From Pseudomonadota bacterium (GTDB taxonomy: Bacteria; Bdellovibrionota; UBA1018; CAIMNF01): a stretch of DNA of 50,039 nucleotides. The position numbers and the translations under genes are program-made. Shown here one piece after another: positions 9,884-19,123 of this stretch (position 1 is the stretch's first letter; each line of letters begins with the position of its first letter). The notes beneath the pieces were generated by a model. It was not told where the DNA came from. It saw only the letters and a list, made by a program, of their open reading frames with translations, and did no database searches. The stretch covers positions 1 through 50,039 of the forward strand of contig JAIXWV010000003.1 in the NCBI GenBank assembly GCA_027491115.1. The letters run 5' to 3'.

Positions 9884-10666
9884 ATGGCAGAAGAATTCAA
9901 ATCGGAACAACCTGCGTTACCTCGAAATTCGTGGAAAAAGGTCGTGTGGGACAACGTGGTGTCGCTTGGATCGGCCCTGCTCCTGGTCCTGGTGATCCGA
10001 TCCAGCGTCATTGAAGCCTTCAAGATCCCGTCTGGATCCATGATTCCTACGCTCCTCGTCGGAGACCAGATTTTTGTCAACAAGTTCGCCTACGGACTCC
10101 GCGTTCCATTGACCGACTGGATCGGCGATAAGCCCCTGTATTTCTACAAGAACAATGGTCCTGAACGTGGCGACATCATCGTCTTCAAGTATCCTGTCGA
10201 TCCAGATGTGTACTTCATCAAACGTGTGGTAGCACTCCCCGGCGATCGGATCGAGATGAAGAACAAAGAGGTTTTCATCAATGGTAAGCCTTTCGAGCGC
10301 AAGCCCATGGCCCAGGACCAGGTAAACCGCATTTACGAAAAATGGCTCCACGACTCTGAGGGTGAGTATCCGAAGGAGCGCATGACCATTTATGAGGATC
10401 GATTTGATAGTGAAACTGCCACCATCATGGTCGACAAGCAAAGCATGATGTCAGTGAACTTTGAGGCCGTGACCGTTCCTGAAGGAAATTATTTCGTCAT
10501 GGGCGACAACCGAGACAACTCGAAGGACAGCAGATTTTGGGGCTTTGTACCCTTTGAGAACATCAAGGGCAGAGCCTTCATCGTCTGGCTGTCCCTTTGG
10601 ATCGATTTCGATGACTTGTCCCGCTCGACCCAACATTTCGATCGGATTGGTACCATCCTTCACTGA
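9884..10666 (+). CDS. lepB: Signal peptidase I
   Basis: Membrane serine protease that cleaves signal peptides of proteins exported by Sec or Tat. One N-terminal membrane anchor lies at about residues 24-45. The catalytic Ser52 is in IPSGSMIPTLL and the general base Lys113 in YFIKRVVALPGD. The GDNRDNSKDSRFWGFVP box near residue 208 confirms the family. The 260-residue length fits signal peptidases of many Gram-negatives with one anchor. It diverges from lptG across 26 bases and its 3' end overlaps the convergent CFI-box gene by 7 bases. Confidence 0.96.
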   Translation: MAEEFKSEQPALPRNSWKKVVWDNVVSLGSALLLVLVIRSSVIEAFKIPSGSMIPTLLVGDQIFVNKFAYGLRVPLTDWIGDKPLYFYKNNGPERGDIIVFKYPVDPDVYFIKRVVALPGDRIEMKNKEVFINGKPFERKPMAQDQVNRIYEKWLHDSEGEYPKERMTIYEDRFDSETATIMVDKQSMMSVNFEAVTVPEGNYFVMGDNRDNSKDSRFWGFVPFENIKGRAFIVWLSLWIDFDDLSRSTQHFDRIGTILH

Positions 10667-11379
10667 AGGATTCGTGCAAAACGAGAAAGCGAAACACCGA
10701 GAAACATCCTGATTCCCCGTGGAAGCCTCAGGACAATTCGGGCCACGGGCGGAGATGCCCGGTAATAGATCCGTACGAACCACCTTCCCCAGGGACTCTT
10801 CTGCAATCGAAGATCGCGGAACAATCTCAGGCGATCCAGGGTTCCGGGCTCAGACTCGTCTTCGAGGGCTGTCGCAATGAAACACTTTCCACCGCCGAGA
10901 CGGATGTGGGAATCCTTGAATTCTTTCCTGTGTTTGGGGGTCCCGTTGACCAGATATTTTCGGACAAGCTCCGCCGAAACATGATGGAAAGGCATGTTTT
11001 TCGAAAACAAGACGAATCGATCGAGATAAAATCGGAGTCGCGTCATATCCGACTTGGTAGAGCGATCGTGGATCTTGGCCAGGTCCCAAAATACGCCACT
11101 TAACAGAAGCAACTCTGCCACATCCTGCTTGAGGTCAAAGTGAGTCGGCTCGAGCTTGTCCCGACCCACGCCCTTGGTTCGCTCGAGAATGTCGATATAG
11201 CTGTAATAATTTTGAACGGCTTCCTTGAGTTTTCCTTCCCGATAGGCGAGTGCTCCATCACGAGCCAGCTCCATCCTGTGCTGAAAGAGCTTCATGAGGC
11301 GTTCACGCTCCGCTCTTTCCATTTGCTCTTTGACTTTTTTTCTCGCCCGTATTGACAAGGGACGATCATCGGATGCCAT
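10660..11379 (-). CDS. CFI-box C-terminal domain protein
   Basis: A 239-residue protein of unknown molecular role. The N-terminal 60 residues are a highly charged helix, probably coiled coil (RARKKVKEQMERAERER), and the centre is helical with TPR-like character. Residues from about 165 carry the CFIATA motif followed by an LRLFRDLRLQ segment, a glycine turn and a YYRASPPVA segment. That arrangement is the small CFI-box C-terminal module found at the end of many otherwise unrelated bacterial proteins. It is 9 bases downstream of priA and probably the last gene of galU-hypothetical-priA. Function is not known; the module identification rests on my recollection of the motif. Confidence 0.75.
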   Translation of the reverse strand: MASDDRPLSIRARKKVKEQMERAERERLMKLFQHRMELARDGALAYREGKLKEAVQNYYSYIDILERTKGVGRDKLEPTHFDLKQDVAELLLLSGVFWDLAKIHDRSTKSDMTRLRFYLDRFVLFSKNMPFHHVSAELVRKYLVNGTPKHRKEFKDSHIRLGGGKCFIATALEDESEPGTLDRLRLFRDLRLQKSPWGRWFVRIYYRASPPVARIVLRLPRGIRMFLGVSLSRFARILQ

Positions 11380-11388
11380 ACGAACAGT

Positions 11389-13386
11389 CTACGAGTGATA
11401 CGGGTCCACGTCCACAATCAGATCGACTTCTTGTTCACCGACCCACGCACGAACAGCCTGCCCAGCCCGATAAAGGAGCTCCACTCCCGGACTTTTGAAG
11501 TAAAAATCGTGACGATAGCGTCCGTTTGCCCTGGGCAACAATGCTTCGGAGGGGCCAAGCAACCTACCCCGGTGCTCCTCGGGCAGCAAGCGTCGCAACT
11601 CCTCGGCCGCACCTCGGGCGGCCTCCCGACTGATCGACTCCTCTTTGGACTCGAATCTGAAGCGGACAAGACGCGAGAACGGTGGGTACGACAGCATTTC
11701 CCGCATGGCCAACTCTTCGCTGAGAAAATCTTTACGATCCATTTCCCCGGTCAGTACCTGGATCACGGGGTGCTCGAGATCGTAGCCTTGGATGTAGACT
11801 CGTCCAGGCAACTCCCCCCTTCCGGCTCGGCCGGAAACCTGAATCAATGTCTGAAGGGCCCTCTCCGATGCGCGGAAGTCCGGCCACTTGAGGAGCATGT
11901 CGGCGCTGATGACCACCACACAGGTCACGCCGGGGAAATCATGGCCTTTGACCAGCATCTGCGTCCCGATCAGAATGTTGGCCCGCTTCGACCTGAATTC
12001 ATCGAGAGTTTCCTCGAGTCGCTGCTGGGAGGTGATGAGATCACGATCCAGGCGTAGAATCCGGGCTCCGGTCAGGACCATCCCGAGATCTTCCTCGAGG
12101 GATTCGGTGCCCGAACCCATACCGATCCATTCCCCGGTCCCGCACACATGACAATGTTTGGGTACAGGCTCTTTGGCTCCACAGACATGGCACTTGAGAT
12201 GGGGCCGCTTTTGGTAATGGGTCATTGAAATGGAGCACTGCACGCACTTCTTGACCTCTCCACACCCCTGACAGAGCAAGAACTGCGAGAATCCACGCCG
12301 ATTCAAAAAGAGAATGATCTGCTCGCCCCGATCGATGGTCTCCTGAATCGCACGGATTGTGGTCTCGGCCAGGTGGGTTTTGACTGTCCCTGCGCCAACA
12401 GGGGACTCCTCGACGAGCGAAACAAGATGAATGGCCGGCAGCTGTTGCTCCGAATACCGTTGCTCGAGCTTCAAGTGATGAATCTTGCCCTCTTTCACCC
12501 GCTGAAGGGTTTCGAGAGAAGGGGTGGCGGTCCCGAGGATCACCGATGCTTTCGAAAACCTTCCTCGGAATAGGGCCAAATCTCTCCCTTGGTAACGAAA
12601 CCGATCCTCTTGCTTGTAGGTGGGATCATGCTCCTCGTCCACAATGATGACTTGGAGATTCTGGAGAGGGGCGAAAACAGCCGATCTAGCCCCGATAACG
12701 ACGCGGACCTCACCTTGCCTGACCCGCCTCCAGAGATCTTGGCGTTGGCCGTCTGCAAGCGCCGAGTGCCAGAGTGCCGCAGGCACTCCGAGACCGCTTT
12801 CAAAGCGCTCTCTCAATTGTGCGGTGAGGGCGATTTCAGGGACCAGAACCAGGGCAGATCCACCTGCATCCAACACCCGCTTGACCTGGTCGATGTAAAC
12901 TTCGGTTTTTCCGCTTCCAGTGACACCTTCTAAAAGGAAAACGCTCGCAGGATTCTCCTTGCTGATCCGGCTCAGGGCATCCGATACGGCTCGTTGCCCT
13001 GCCGACAGCGTCCTGGGTGAATGTGCGACACTCGCTTGTTTTCCGGGTCTGGACTTGATCGATTGATCAATCTTGGGAGGAATCGCCGAAGCCAAGGCCT
13101 CACCCAAAGGGTACTGGTAGTATTCCGCGCCGAAACTGCAAAGTTTCATGATTTCCGGGAGCACCCGGAAGACTCCGTCGAGCTTCGCCTCGACAGCCCT
13201 CACTTTCACCCCATCGGGTAAAACCGGAGCCTCCTGCTGCACCGAAATCACGCAGGCGTTCAAGCGCCCCCTGCCGAAAGGGACCCTCACCCAATCTCCA
13301 GGCTCGACCGGGCCGAGTGCCTCTTCGTCATAGAGATAATCGAAGGTCGCGTCTAGGGGTCGAGGAACAACGACCTTAACGAACAA
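11389..13386 (-). CDS. priA: Primosomal protein N' (replication restart helicase)
   Basis: 3'-to-5' superfamily 2 helicase that recognises stalled forks and starts replication restart. The 665 residues have the expected order: an N-terminal DNA-binding domain starting VKVVVPRPLDATFDY, a Walker A motif GVTGSGKTEV at about 154-163, the DEEH box at 250-253, and a zinc region with eight cysteines in four CxxC-type pairs between CQGCGEVKKC and CHVCGTGEW (about residues 385-430). Helicase motif VSGRAGRGELPG follows. It is somewhat shorter than the E. coli protein (732). Its start overlaps the 3' end of the upstream exported hypothetical gene by 11 bases. Confidence 0.95.
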   Translation of the reverse strand: MFVKVVVPRPLDATFDYLYDEEALGPVEPGDWVRVPFGRGRLNACVISVQQEAPVLPDGVKVRAVEAKLDGVFRVLPEIMKLCSFGAEYYQYPLGEALASAIPPKIDQSIKSRPGKQASVAHSPRTLSAGQRAVSDALSRISKENPASVFLLEGVTGSGKTEVYIDQVKRVLDAGGSALVLVPEIALTAQLRERFESGLGVPAALWHSALADGQRQDLWRRVRQGEVRVVIGARSAVFAPLQNLQVIIVDEEHDPTYKQEDRFRYQGRDLALFRGRFSKASVILGTATPSLETLQRVKEGKIHHLKLEQRYSEQQLPAIHLVSLVEESPVGAGTVKTHLAETTIRAIQETIDRGEQIILFLNRRGFSQFLLCQGCGEVKKCVQCSISMTHYQKRPHLKCHVCGAKEPVPKHCHVCGTGEWIGMGSGTESLEEDLGMVLTGARILRLDRDLITSQQRLEETLDEFRSKRANILIGTQMLVKGHDFPGVTCVVVISADMLLKWPDFRASERALQTLIQVSGRAGRGELPGRVYIQGYDLEHPVIQVLTGEMDRKDFLSEELAMREMLSYPPFSRLVRFRFESKEESISREAARGAAEELRRLLPEEHRGRLLGPSEALLPRANGRYRHDFYFKSPGVELLYRAGQAVRAWVGEQEVDLIVDVDPYHS

Positions 13387-14077
13387 GAGTGACCCAACCC
13401 TTCACAGAGGTGTTCTCCGGCCTTCCCTGTGAGGCCGAGGCGGACTTATTCGAAACATCGACTTTGACGGATCGGATCTCGAACCGGTAAGTATTCGCCC
13501 CCGAGGAAACATCGACCGTCTTCGGTACCTGAAGCTGGTTACCCGAGAGCATGAAGCTTTCCACCTGAACGGATTCCAATCCGGCATCGGTGCGACTGAA
13601 GTATCCGGTTGGCAAAAAAGTGTCCTTACCGAACAGAACCCTCTGTTGCTCACCCCAACCCCAGGCAATCGACTTTCCGATCCTGATCAACTTGGATTCT
13701 AAATTTTCCTCAGGCAAAACTCCGAGCTCTGAAAGTGCTGACCTCACCCTCGCGCCATTCGGGTCAAGACCGACCGTGATCCAGAATCGACCCAAACGCG
13801 ACAAGGTCGAAGGATCCGCCTCATGAGACCCCAAGGGTTCGTCCGAAGGCCCCGAGTAGGTGGCGATCAAACGCCCGGAGGGAAACTCGACTCTGAGTTG
13901 CTCCTTGAAAAAGGCCTGGCTTTTCGTATCGGTGATGCGAGCGCTCCATTCAATCGACCGAAGACCCTTCCTGTCTTTGATGGACCGGGCGAGGATGAAT
14001 GCCGGTGGCGGCGAGTAAGCCACTGCCTCCAACACCGGAAAAAAACTCAATATCAGGAACCCGATCAGTTTATTCAT
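13376..14077 (-). CDS. Exported hypothetical protein, possibly LolA-like
   Basis: A 233-residue protein with a clear signal peptide (MNKLIGFLILSFFPVLEAVA, cleavage near residue 21). The mature part alternates beta strands, with segments such as FLPTGYFSR and QVPKTVDV that recall the half-barrel fold of LolA/LolB-type lipoprotein carriers. This is a weak resemblance from pattern only. There is no lipobox cysteine. It sits 10 bases after galU and overlaps priA by 11 bases, so it is co-transcribed with both. A periplasmic location is inferred from the signal peptide. Confidence 0.75.
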   Translation of the reverse strand: MNKLIGFLILSFFPVLEAVAYSPPPAFILARSIKDRKGLRSIEWSARITDTKSQAFFKEQLRVEFPSGRLIATYSGPSDEPLGSHEADPSTLSRLGRFWITVGLDPNGARVRSALSELGVLPEENLESKLIRIGKSIAWGWGEQQRVLFGKDTFLPTGYFSRTDAGLESVQVESFMLSGNQLQVPKTVDVSSGANTYRFEIRSVKVDVSNKSASASQGRPENTSVKGWVTLVR

Positions 14078-14087
14078 GCGCCTGTTT

Positions 14088-14972
14088 TCATGTAGGAAGG
14101 TGCGCCTTCATGAGACGAATCAGCCCGTCTCGAAGTTCGGGTCTCCTGAGGCCGAACACGAGTGTCGCCTCGAGATACCCCAGGCGATCACCTGTATCGT
14201 ACCGGTCTCCGTCGAATCGATACGACAACAGGCCTTCTTCTTTTGCGAGAGCAGCCAAAGCATCGGTGAACTGGATTTCTCCGCCCTTGCCTGGACGCGT
14301 CTCCGAGATGTGCCGGAATATTGCAGGATCCACGACGTACCGTCCGGGAATGGCGAAGCGAGAAGGCGCTTCATCGGGCTTGGGTTTCTCCACCATCCGG
14401 TCGATCTTGAGAGTTCGTTCGTCAAGCGAGGTTCCTCCGACAATGCCGTATTTCGAAACATCGGCCAAAGGAACCTCCATCACACCCACTACACTGGTTT
14501 CACGCTCTTCGAACACATCCATCAGCTGACGGGTGCAGGGAACAGGGGCATCGATGAGGTCGTCACCGAGCAATACTGCGAAGGGATGGTCACCGATGAC
14601 CGGCCGCGCACAACCCACCGCATGCCCAAGTCCCGCTGGCTCTTTTTGATAAACACAAATGATGTTGCAGCTTTCAGCGATGGCTTTCAGGCCGACAGCA
14701 AGATCGGTCTTTCCCGAGCTCATCAAGCGGTCCTCGAGCTCCGCATTGTAGTCGAAGTACCGCTGGATCTCGCTCTTGTGACGGGATGTGACCAGGACGA
14801 TGTCCTCGATGCCACTCGCCACCGCCTCCTCCACAATGTAGTGGATCATGGGCTTGTCGATGATGGGGATCATTTCCTTGGCGACGGCCTTGGTTACCGG
14901 CAGAAAGCGGGTTCCGAGACCGGCGACGGGAATGACGGCTTTGCTCACTTTGCCTATGGCTTTGGCTTTCAT
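14088..14972 (-). CDS. galU: UTP-glucose-1-phosphate uridylyltransferase
   Basis: Makes UDP-glucose from UTP and glucose 1-phosphate for LPS and polysaccharide synthesis. The 294-residue protein carries the nucleotide-binding signature AGLGTRFLPVTKAVAKEM at about residues 17-34, followed by IIDKPMIHYIVEEA, the LGDDLIDAP metal-binding stretch near residue 140, and VEKPKPDEAPS. These match bacterial GalU, not RmlA or GlmU. It leads the minus-strand run with the exported hypothetical, priA and the CFI-box gene. It diverges from the outer-membrane protein gene at 15012 across 39 bases. Confidence 0.95.
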   Translation of the reverse strand: MKAKAIGKVSKAVIPVAGLGTRFLPVTKAVAKEMIPIIDKPMIHYIVEEAVASGIEDIVLVTSRHKSEIQRYFDYNAELEDRLMSSGKTDLAVGLKAIAESCNIICVYQKEPAGLGHAVGCARPVIGDHPFAVLLGDDLIDAPVPCTRQLMDVFEERETSVVGVMEVPLADVSKYGIVGGTSLDERTLKIDRMVEKPKPDEAPSRFAIPGRYVVDPAIFRHISETRPGKGGEIQFTDALAALAKEEGLLSYRFDGDRYDTGDRLGYLEATLVFGLRRPELRDGLIRLMKAHLPT

Positions 14973-15011
14973 ATTGCCTTGTCATTCTATCCGCGATACC
15001 CCGAATATTGA

Positions 15012-15848
15012 ATGAAAATCCTGTTTTTGACGCTCTTGGCAAGTTTGGTGTGCCTGGTCTCCCCCGAGGTGACCGGTGCGGTCGAATACCAGAGCCCAAG
15101 AACCCTCGGCCTGGGGGGCGCGGGGCGGGCAGCCCCCTTGTTGAATGATGCCATTTACCTGAATCCTTCCCACGCCTCCTTCACACCCATTTACAGTCTC
15201 TATGCGGGCTATGTGCGATTCGAGAACGGAAGGAACTACAATGTTTCTGTGCTCGATTCCCGCACCGAGCTCTTCCAGGCGGGCCTTGGATACACTGTCC
15301 GGGAGCGGGATGCAGTCATCAATTTAGGGGCTAGCAAGCAAGTGATTGAACGATTGGGTGTGGGGCTAGGGTCAAAGATGATCCTGGGAAGGAACGGCGA
15401 ACGCCCCCTTTCGGAGCTGAATTTCTCGACATCCTTCATCGCACTTCCCTGGATGTACACTTCGCTGATTGTGGACAATCTACTGGAAGACCAAACGCGA
15501 ATCTCCAAAGGCCTCTACCGGACCGCCTACCTGGCATTCAAATTCATTCCCACAAAGAAGGTCGAATTTTTTGTGGATCCGCTTTACTCCCCCTCTTACT
15601 CACTCGGCAAAAAGGCTGGTTACAGTGCGGGAATGGAGCTGGGCATGCTCGAAGACTTGTATTTCAGAGTCGGAAAATTCCAAGATGGTGAGATCGCCCA
15701 CCTGGGAACGCGGGGTTCGGGTTATGGGTTTGGCCTTGGATGGATTGCGCCGAAGCTCAATGTCGAGTACGCCATGAGTCGGGCACAAACCACGCACACC
15801 GCGGGCGGTGACGTGGCCCACTCCGGAGCTTTGACGGTTTTCTATTAA
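15012..15848 (+). CDS. Predicted outer-membrane beta-barrel protein
   Basis: A 278-residue protein with a signal peptide (MKILFLTLLASLVCLVSPEVTGA). The mature N-terminus has the pattern LGLGGAGRAAPLLNDAIYLNPS, which is typical of the PorV/FadL-like group of barrels. Amphipathic strands then alternate to the end, and the final residue is Tyr, consistent with a BAM recognition signal. I cannot tell its cargo. It is a single gene between galU (divergent) and the ABC ATPase gene (convergent, 4-base overlap). Confidence 0.78.
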   Translation: MKILFLTLLASLVCLVSPEVTGAVEYQSPRTLGLGGAGRAAPLLNDAIYLNPSHASFTPIYSLYAGYVRFENGRNYNVSVLDSRTELFQAGLGYTVRERDAVINLGASKQVIERLGVGLGSKMILGRNGERPLSELNFSTSFIALPWMYTSLIVDNLLEDQTRISKGLYRTAYLAFKFIPTKKVEFFVDPLYSPSYSLGKKAGYSAGMELGMLEDLYFRVGKFQDGEIAHLGTRGSGYGFGLGWIAPKLNVEYAMSRAQTTHTAGGDVAHSGALTVFY

Positions 15849-16579
15849 TATCTGACCGAAATTCGGCCCTGGGTGTCGATTTCCAGGTCGGTGTCGGGAT
15901 ACATCTTCTTCAGGTTTTCTCCGTTGAAAACTTCTTTCACCGTTCCTTCAGCGACCACACGACCTGATGCGAGAAGGAGCAAACGATCACTCCAGGTCGC
16001 GAGACGGTTCAGGTCGTGTGATGCAATCACCACCACTCCGCCCGCATCGGCGCGTTCACGGATCAGAACCTTGGCCGCGGCCAGACGGTCGAGATCGAGC
16101 TTGGAAAAGGTCTCGTCCAAAACCAGAACCTCCGGATCCTGGATGAGAGCCCGACCGAACATCACCCATTGTTTCTGTCCGTCGCTCAAATCACCGAAGT
16201 CCCTCGAAACCCATCCGGTCAAGCCAAGCCGCTCCAGCACCCTCGCAACGCCCTCACTTCGCCCCCTCGTACGGGCAGCGAGCTCGAACAGTTCGCCCAC
16301 CTTCACGCCGAAGGAAGAATTGAAATCACTCCCCAAGCGCAGGATCTTGCGACACCGCTCAGCCGGATCGATTCGAGGAGAGATCTCCACTCCATTGATC
16401 TCGATCGTACCGGTGTGTTCCAGATCGAGAACTCCCGCCATTGCACGGAGTAGGGTGCTCTTCCCAGCACCGTTCGGACCATACACTCCGAGTACCGTGC
16501 CCCGGGACACGTGAAATCCGATTTGCGAGAGCAACAACCGGCTCCGTATCGATACCGTCATCCTGTTCAAGCGGATCAT
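15845..16579 (-). CDS. ABC transporter ATPase, BtuD/FecE type
   Basis: ATP-hydrolysing subunit of a cobalamin or siderophore-type importer. I take ATG 16579 (244 residues) and reject the 86-residue open extension upstream, which is the antisense of the permease gene; this start overlaps the permease stop by the usual 4 bases. Walker A is YGPNGAGKSTLL near residue 36, the signature is DLSDGQKQW near residue 130, and Walker B is EVLVLDETFSKLD near residue 150, with switch His in IASHDLNRL. The Walker B end is DETF, not the common DEPT. It follows permease and binding-protein genes in the order btuF-btuC-btuD. Confidence 0.9.
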   Translation of the reverse strand: MIRLNRMTVSIRSRLLLSQIGFHVSRGTVLGVYGPNGAGKSTLLRAMAGVLDLEHTGTIEINGVEISPRIDPAERCRKILRLGSDFNSSFGVKVGELFELAARTRGRSEGVARVLERLGLTGWVSRDFGDLSDGQKQWVMFGRALIQDPEVLVLDETFSKLDLDRLAAAKVLIRERADAGGVVVIASHDLNRLATWSDRLLLLASGRVVAEGTVKEVFNGENLKKMYPDTDLEIDTQGRISVRY

Positions 16580-17529
16580 GATTCGACCCGCCCGCGCATC
16601 CGCGCATGAATCCAGAAAAATACGGGGACTCCGACCACCACCATCACCGCCCCCACAGGAATTTCTTTCGGACTTGCGACTCCGCGGGCCAATGCATCCG
16701 CCGCCGATAGTACCGCCCCACCACAAATCCAACACAGGGGCACCAGGTGGCGGTGCAACGCCGTGCCGGCCATGCGCCTCAGCACATGAGGAATCGCCAG
16801 GCCGACGAATCCGATCATCCCGGCCGAACTCACACAAAATCCCACCAACACTGAAACCCAGAGGACAAACATCCGCCGTGATTTTTCGAGTGAGACACCG
16901 AACCCCTCGACCTCCGCCTCGCCAAACAGAAAAGCATCGAGTTTTCTCGAGACAGAGGTGAAATAAACCATACCGAACAGACCCAGCGCCAAGACCAGCA
17001 AGGCCGTTCTGTAAGTCGCGCGGCCCAAATCACCCAAAAGCCAGAATTGAAGCGAGCGGACACCGGATGGATCGGCCAGCCCCATCCACAAGGACAGGAA
17101 TCCTGCCAGCAACAGGCTCAACATGACCCCGCCCAGAATCATCGAGTCCCCGCTCCTGGAACGTTTCCGGAGCCCTCTCAACAGCAGAAGAATCGCGCAT
17201 CCAGCCCCGAGTGTTGCGCCCGATTCGAGTGAGAGCGCGCCGCCAGCACCATCCCATGAGGAACCCAAGGCAGCACCCAAAGCGGCTCCCGAAGCCACTC
17301 CGAGCGTGTAGGGCTCAGCAAGTGGATTTCCGAGTGTGGTCTGAAGCACCAGACCGGAAATCGCAAGCGCGCCTCCCACCGAAAGTGCTAGCAAAAGACG
17401 CGGCAGACGCAACTCAGTCAGAATCAACCTGGCCTGATCCGGATCCAATCCGAAAAATAAGGACAGCAGGACTCCGGAAACCCAGGCGACCGAAACCCAA
17501 AAGTAGACTCGAACCATCCGATCCGCCAT
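16576..17529 (-). CDS. FecCD/BtuC-type ABC permease
   Basis: Inner-membrane permease of 317 residues with about nine or ten predicted helices. Family signatures are LRLPRLLLALSVGGALAISG at about 41-60, LQTTLGNPLAEPYTLGVASGA directly after, and the GFVGLAIPHVLRRMAG coupling region near residue 240, which contacts the ATPase. All are standard for the BtuC/FecD/FhuB family that imports vitamin B12, haem or ferric siderophores. The substrate cannot be read from the permease. It overlaps the ATPase gene by 4 bases and is 3 bases after the binding protein gene. Confidence 0.92.
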   Translation of the reverse strand: MADRMVRVYFWVSVAWVSGVLLSLFFGLDPDQARLILTELRLPRLLLALSVGGALAISGLVLQTTLGNPLAEPYTLGVASGAALGAALGSSWDGAGGALSLESGATLGAGCAILLLLRGLRKRSRSGDSMILGGVMLSLLLAGFLSLWMGLADPSGVRSLQFWLLGDLGRATYRTALLVLALGLFGMVYFTSVSRKLDAFLFGEAEVEGFGVSLEKSRRMFVLWVSVLVGFCVSSAGMIGFVGLAIPHVLRRMAGTALHRHLVPLCWICGGAVLSAADALARGVASPKEIPVGAVMVVVGVPVFFWIHARMRGRVES

Positions 17530-17532
17530 GAA

Positions 17533-18348
17533 TCAACCGAGCCCTTTCAGTGCACGCAATAATCTAGGGGTGCATCTGGCAAAATCCTCGCCTCGCAACC
17601 GGAGAACCCGGCCTTGTCGAACCGCCCTCAGCGCCGGAAACCGCCCCCAGGACTTGCGAGACTCCTCGAACTCACGCTCACGCCCCCTCAGGTCGAGAAT
17701 GTGGATCTCCTCGGGATCGGCCTTGAGCACGGACTCGCGAGACACTCTCGGATAACCCTCCCGATGATTGCGAAAAATATTCTGAAGCCCCACCGCCTCG
17801 AATGCTTCATCCAAAAAACTTCCACGACCCACCGTGATGAGTGGATCATGTTGAACCTCGATGAACACCGTCCTGTTGCGCTTTTTTTGTGCGGCGAACT
17901 CCTTCAGCCGTGTCGACCAAAGTGCGCTCTGACGCTTCGCCTGCGGAACTGCGTCGAGCAGCTCACCCAATCTCTCGATCCAGGCTGGCATCGCCAAAAA
18001 CCGCTCCTTAGGCAGAACTTCGACCCGGACCCCCAAAGCCTTCAGCCGATCGATCGCCTCCCGGTTGTACTCTTCCGATGCGAGCACGAGATCCGGCCTG
18101 AGTGAGACGATCTTTTCTACCGAGACATGGTGATAGGGTCCCACACTGGGCTTGCCCGCAAGACATTCAGGAAAATCTGAATACTCGCTCACACCTGCAA
18201 CCATCCGCACCGCTGATTCGCAACCGAGCAACTCTCCGACCCATTCAGAAATCAGTGGCGAAAGTGTCACCACCCGGGAGGGCAAGGCCACGGCCACCGA
18301 AACGGGAAGAAGGGCTTGCAGGATCAGCAACCTAAGGATGGCGCGCAT
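17533..18348 (-). CDS. Periplasmic binding protein, BtuF/TroA-like
   Basis: Substrate-binding component of the adjacent importer, 271 residues with a signal peptide (MRAILRLLILQALLPVSVAVA). The fold is the two-lobed helical-backbone type: RVVTLSPLISEWVGELL opens lobe one, VSEYSDFP and KPSVGPYHHVSVEKIVSLRPDLVLA are typical BtuF/FecB positions, and TVFIEVQHDPLITVG starts lobe two. The BtuF-like sequence favours cobalamin, but haem or a siderophore is possible; no TonB-dependent receptor or cobalamin riboswitch is seen here. Its start lies inside the end of lgt (17-base overlap), tying the transporter to the lspA-lgt operon. Confidence 0.88.
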   Translation of the reverse strand: MRAILRLLILQALLPVSVAVALPSRVVTLSPLISEWVGELLGCESAVRMVAGVSEYSDFPECLAGKPSVGPYHHVSVEKIVSLRPDLVLASEEYNREAIDRLKALGVRVEVLPKERFLAMPAWIERLGELLDAVPQAKRQSALWSTRLKEFAAQKKRNRTVFIEVQHDPLITVGRGSFLDEAFEAVGLQNIFRNHREGYPRVSRESVLKADPEEIHILDLRGREREFEESRKSWGRFPALRAVRQGRVLRLRGEDFARCTPRLLRALKGLG

Positions 18349-19123
18349 CGGACTGTCTCATTCTCAACGCGAGCATCCACCAGGCCGCGGCAAACACGAG
18401 AATCGAGATGAACTGGCTGGTCGAGAGGATTCCATCAATCACGAAGCCACGGACCGTGTCACCACGGAAAATTTCGATGATGCTCCGGATGATCGGGTAC
18501 AGCATGAAATAAGTCAGACCGACTTGTCCGTCGAAGCGCTTTTTCCTCGACACAAACATCAAACCCGCAAAAAGAATGAAAAGTGCGGAAGACTCGTACA
18601 GTTGGGTGGGATGGAGGGGGATTCCCCTCAAGGAGGCGTCCACCAGCTCGGATTCCAGTCGGATCCCCCACGGCTGCCCCGTGGGGCTCCCGTAACAACA
18701 CCCCGCAGCCAGACACCCGATTCTGCCGAAAGCGTGGGCAACCACCACCCCAGGAGACAATACGTCGATCATCTTCCAGACGTTGAGACGGTGCTTTCTA
18801 AAAAACCAGAACGCATATGCGGTCGCGGTGATGAGGCCTCCGAAGAAGACCAGGCCCCCCTCCCACACCTTGAACATCTCGATCGGATTGGAGAGAAAAT
18901 AATCGATGCGGGTGATGATGAACAGGATCCTCGCGCCGAGGAATCCCGTCATGAGTAGCCAGAAGGACAAATCAGCGATTTGCTCCGGATCCATGGAATT
19001 ACGAACAGAAAGTTTTTTGACCACGGAGATCCCCACCAGGAATCCGATGGCGATCATCAGGCCGTAACTGTGCAGGGGAAAACGCCAAGAACCGAGCTGG
19101 AGCTCAAGAAGGGTCGGATGCAC
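18332..19123 (-). CDS. lgt: Prolipoprotein diacylglyceryl transferase
   Basis: Transfers diacylglycerol from phosphatidylglycerol to the lipobox cysteine, the first step of lipoprotein maturation. I start it at GTG 19123 (263 residues): AAGGGGG lies about 6 bases upstream and the protein then begins with the expected HPTLLELQLGSWRFPLHSYGLMIA pattern; the longer frame has no support. Multiple membrane segments are evident. The conserved loop reads HAFGRIGCLAAGCCYGSPTG, the cysteine-rich GCCYG variant in place of GRIGNFINGE, common outside enterobacteria. The start lies inside lspA (20-base overlap), so the two lipoprotein enzymes are coupled. Confidence 0.95.
   Translation of the reverse strand: MHPTLLELQLGSWRFPLHSYGLMIAIGFLVGISVVKKLSVRNSMDPEQIADLSFWLLMTGFLGARILFIITRIDYFLSNPIEMFKVWEGGLVFFGGLITATAYAFWFFRKHRLNVWKMIDVLSPGVVVAHAFGRIGCLAAGCCYGSPTGQPWGIRLESELVDASLRGIPLHPTQLYESSALFILFAGLMFVSRKKRFDGQVGLTYFMLYPIIRSIIEIFRGDTVRGFVIDGILSTSQFISILVFAAAWWMLALRMRQSDARHP

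Noticed and set aside
16580-16837. N-terminal extension of the ABC ATPase frame
   Set aside because: It overlaps the permease gene antisense and has no ATPase sequence; ATG 16579 gives the 4-base overlap typical of the operon.
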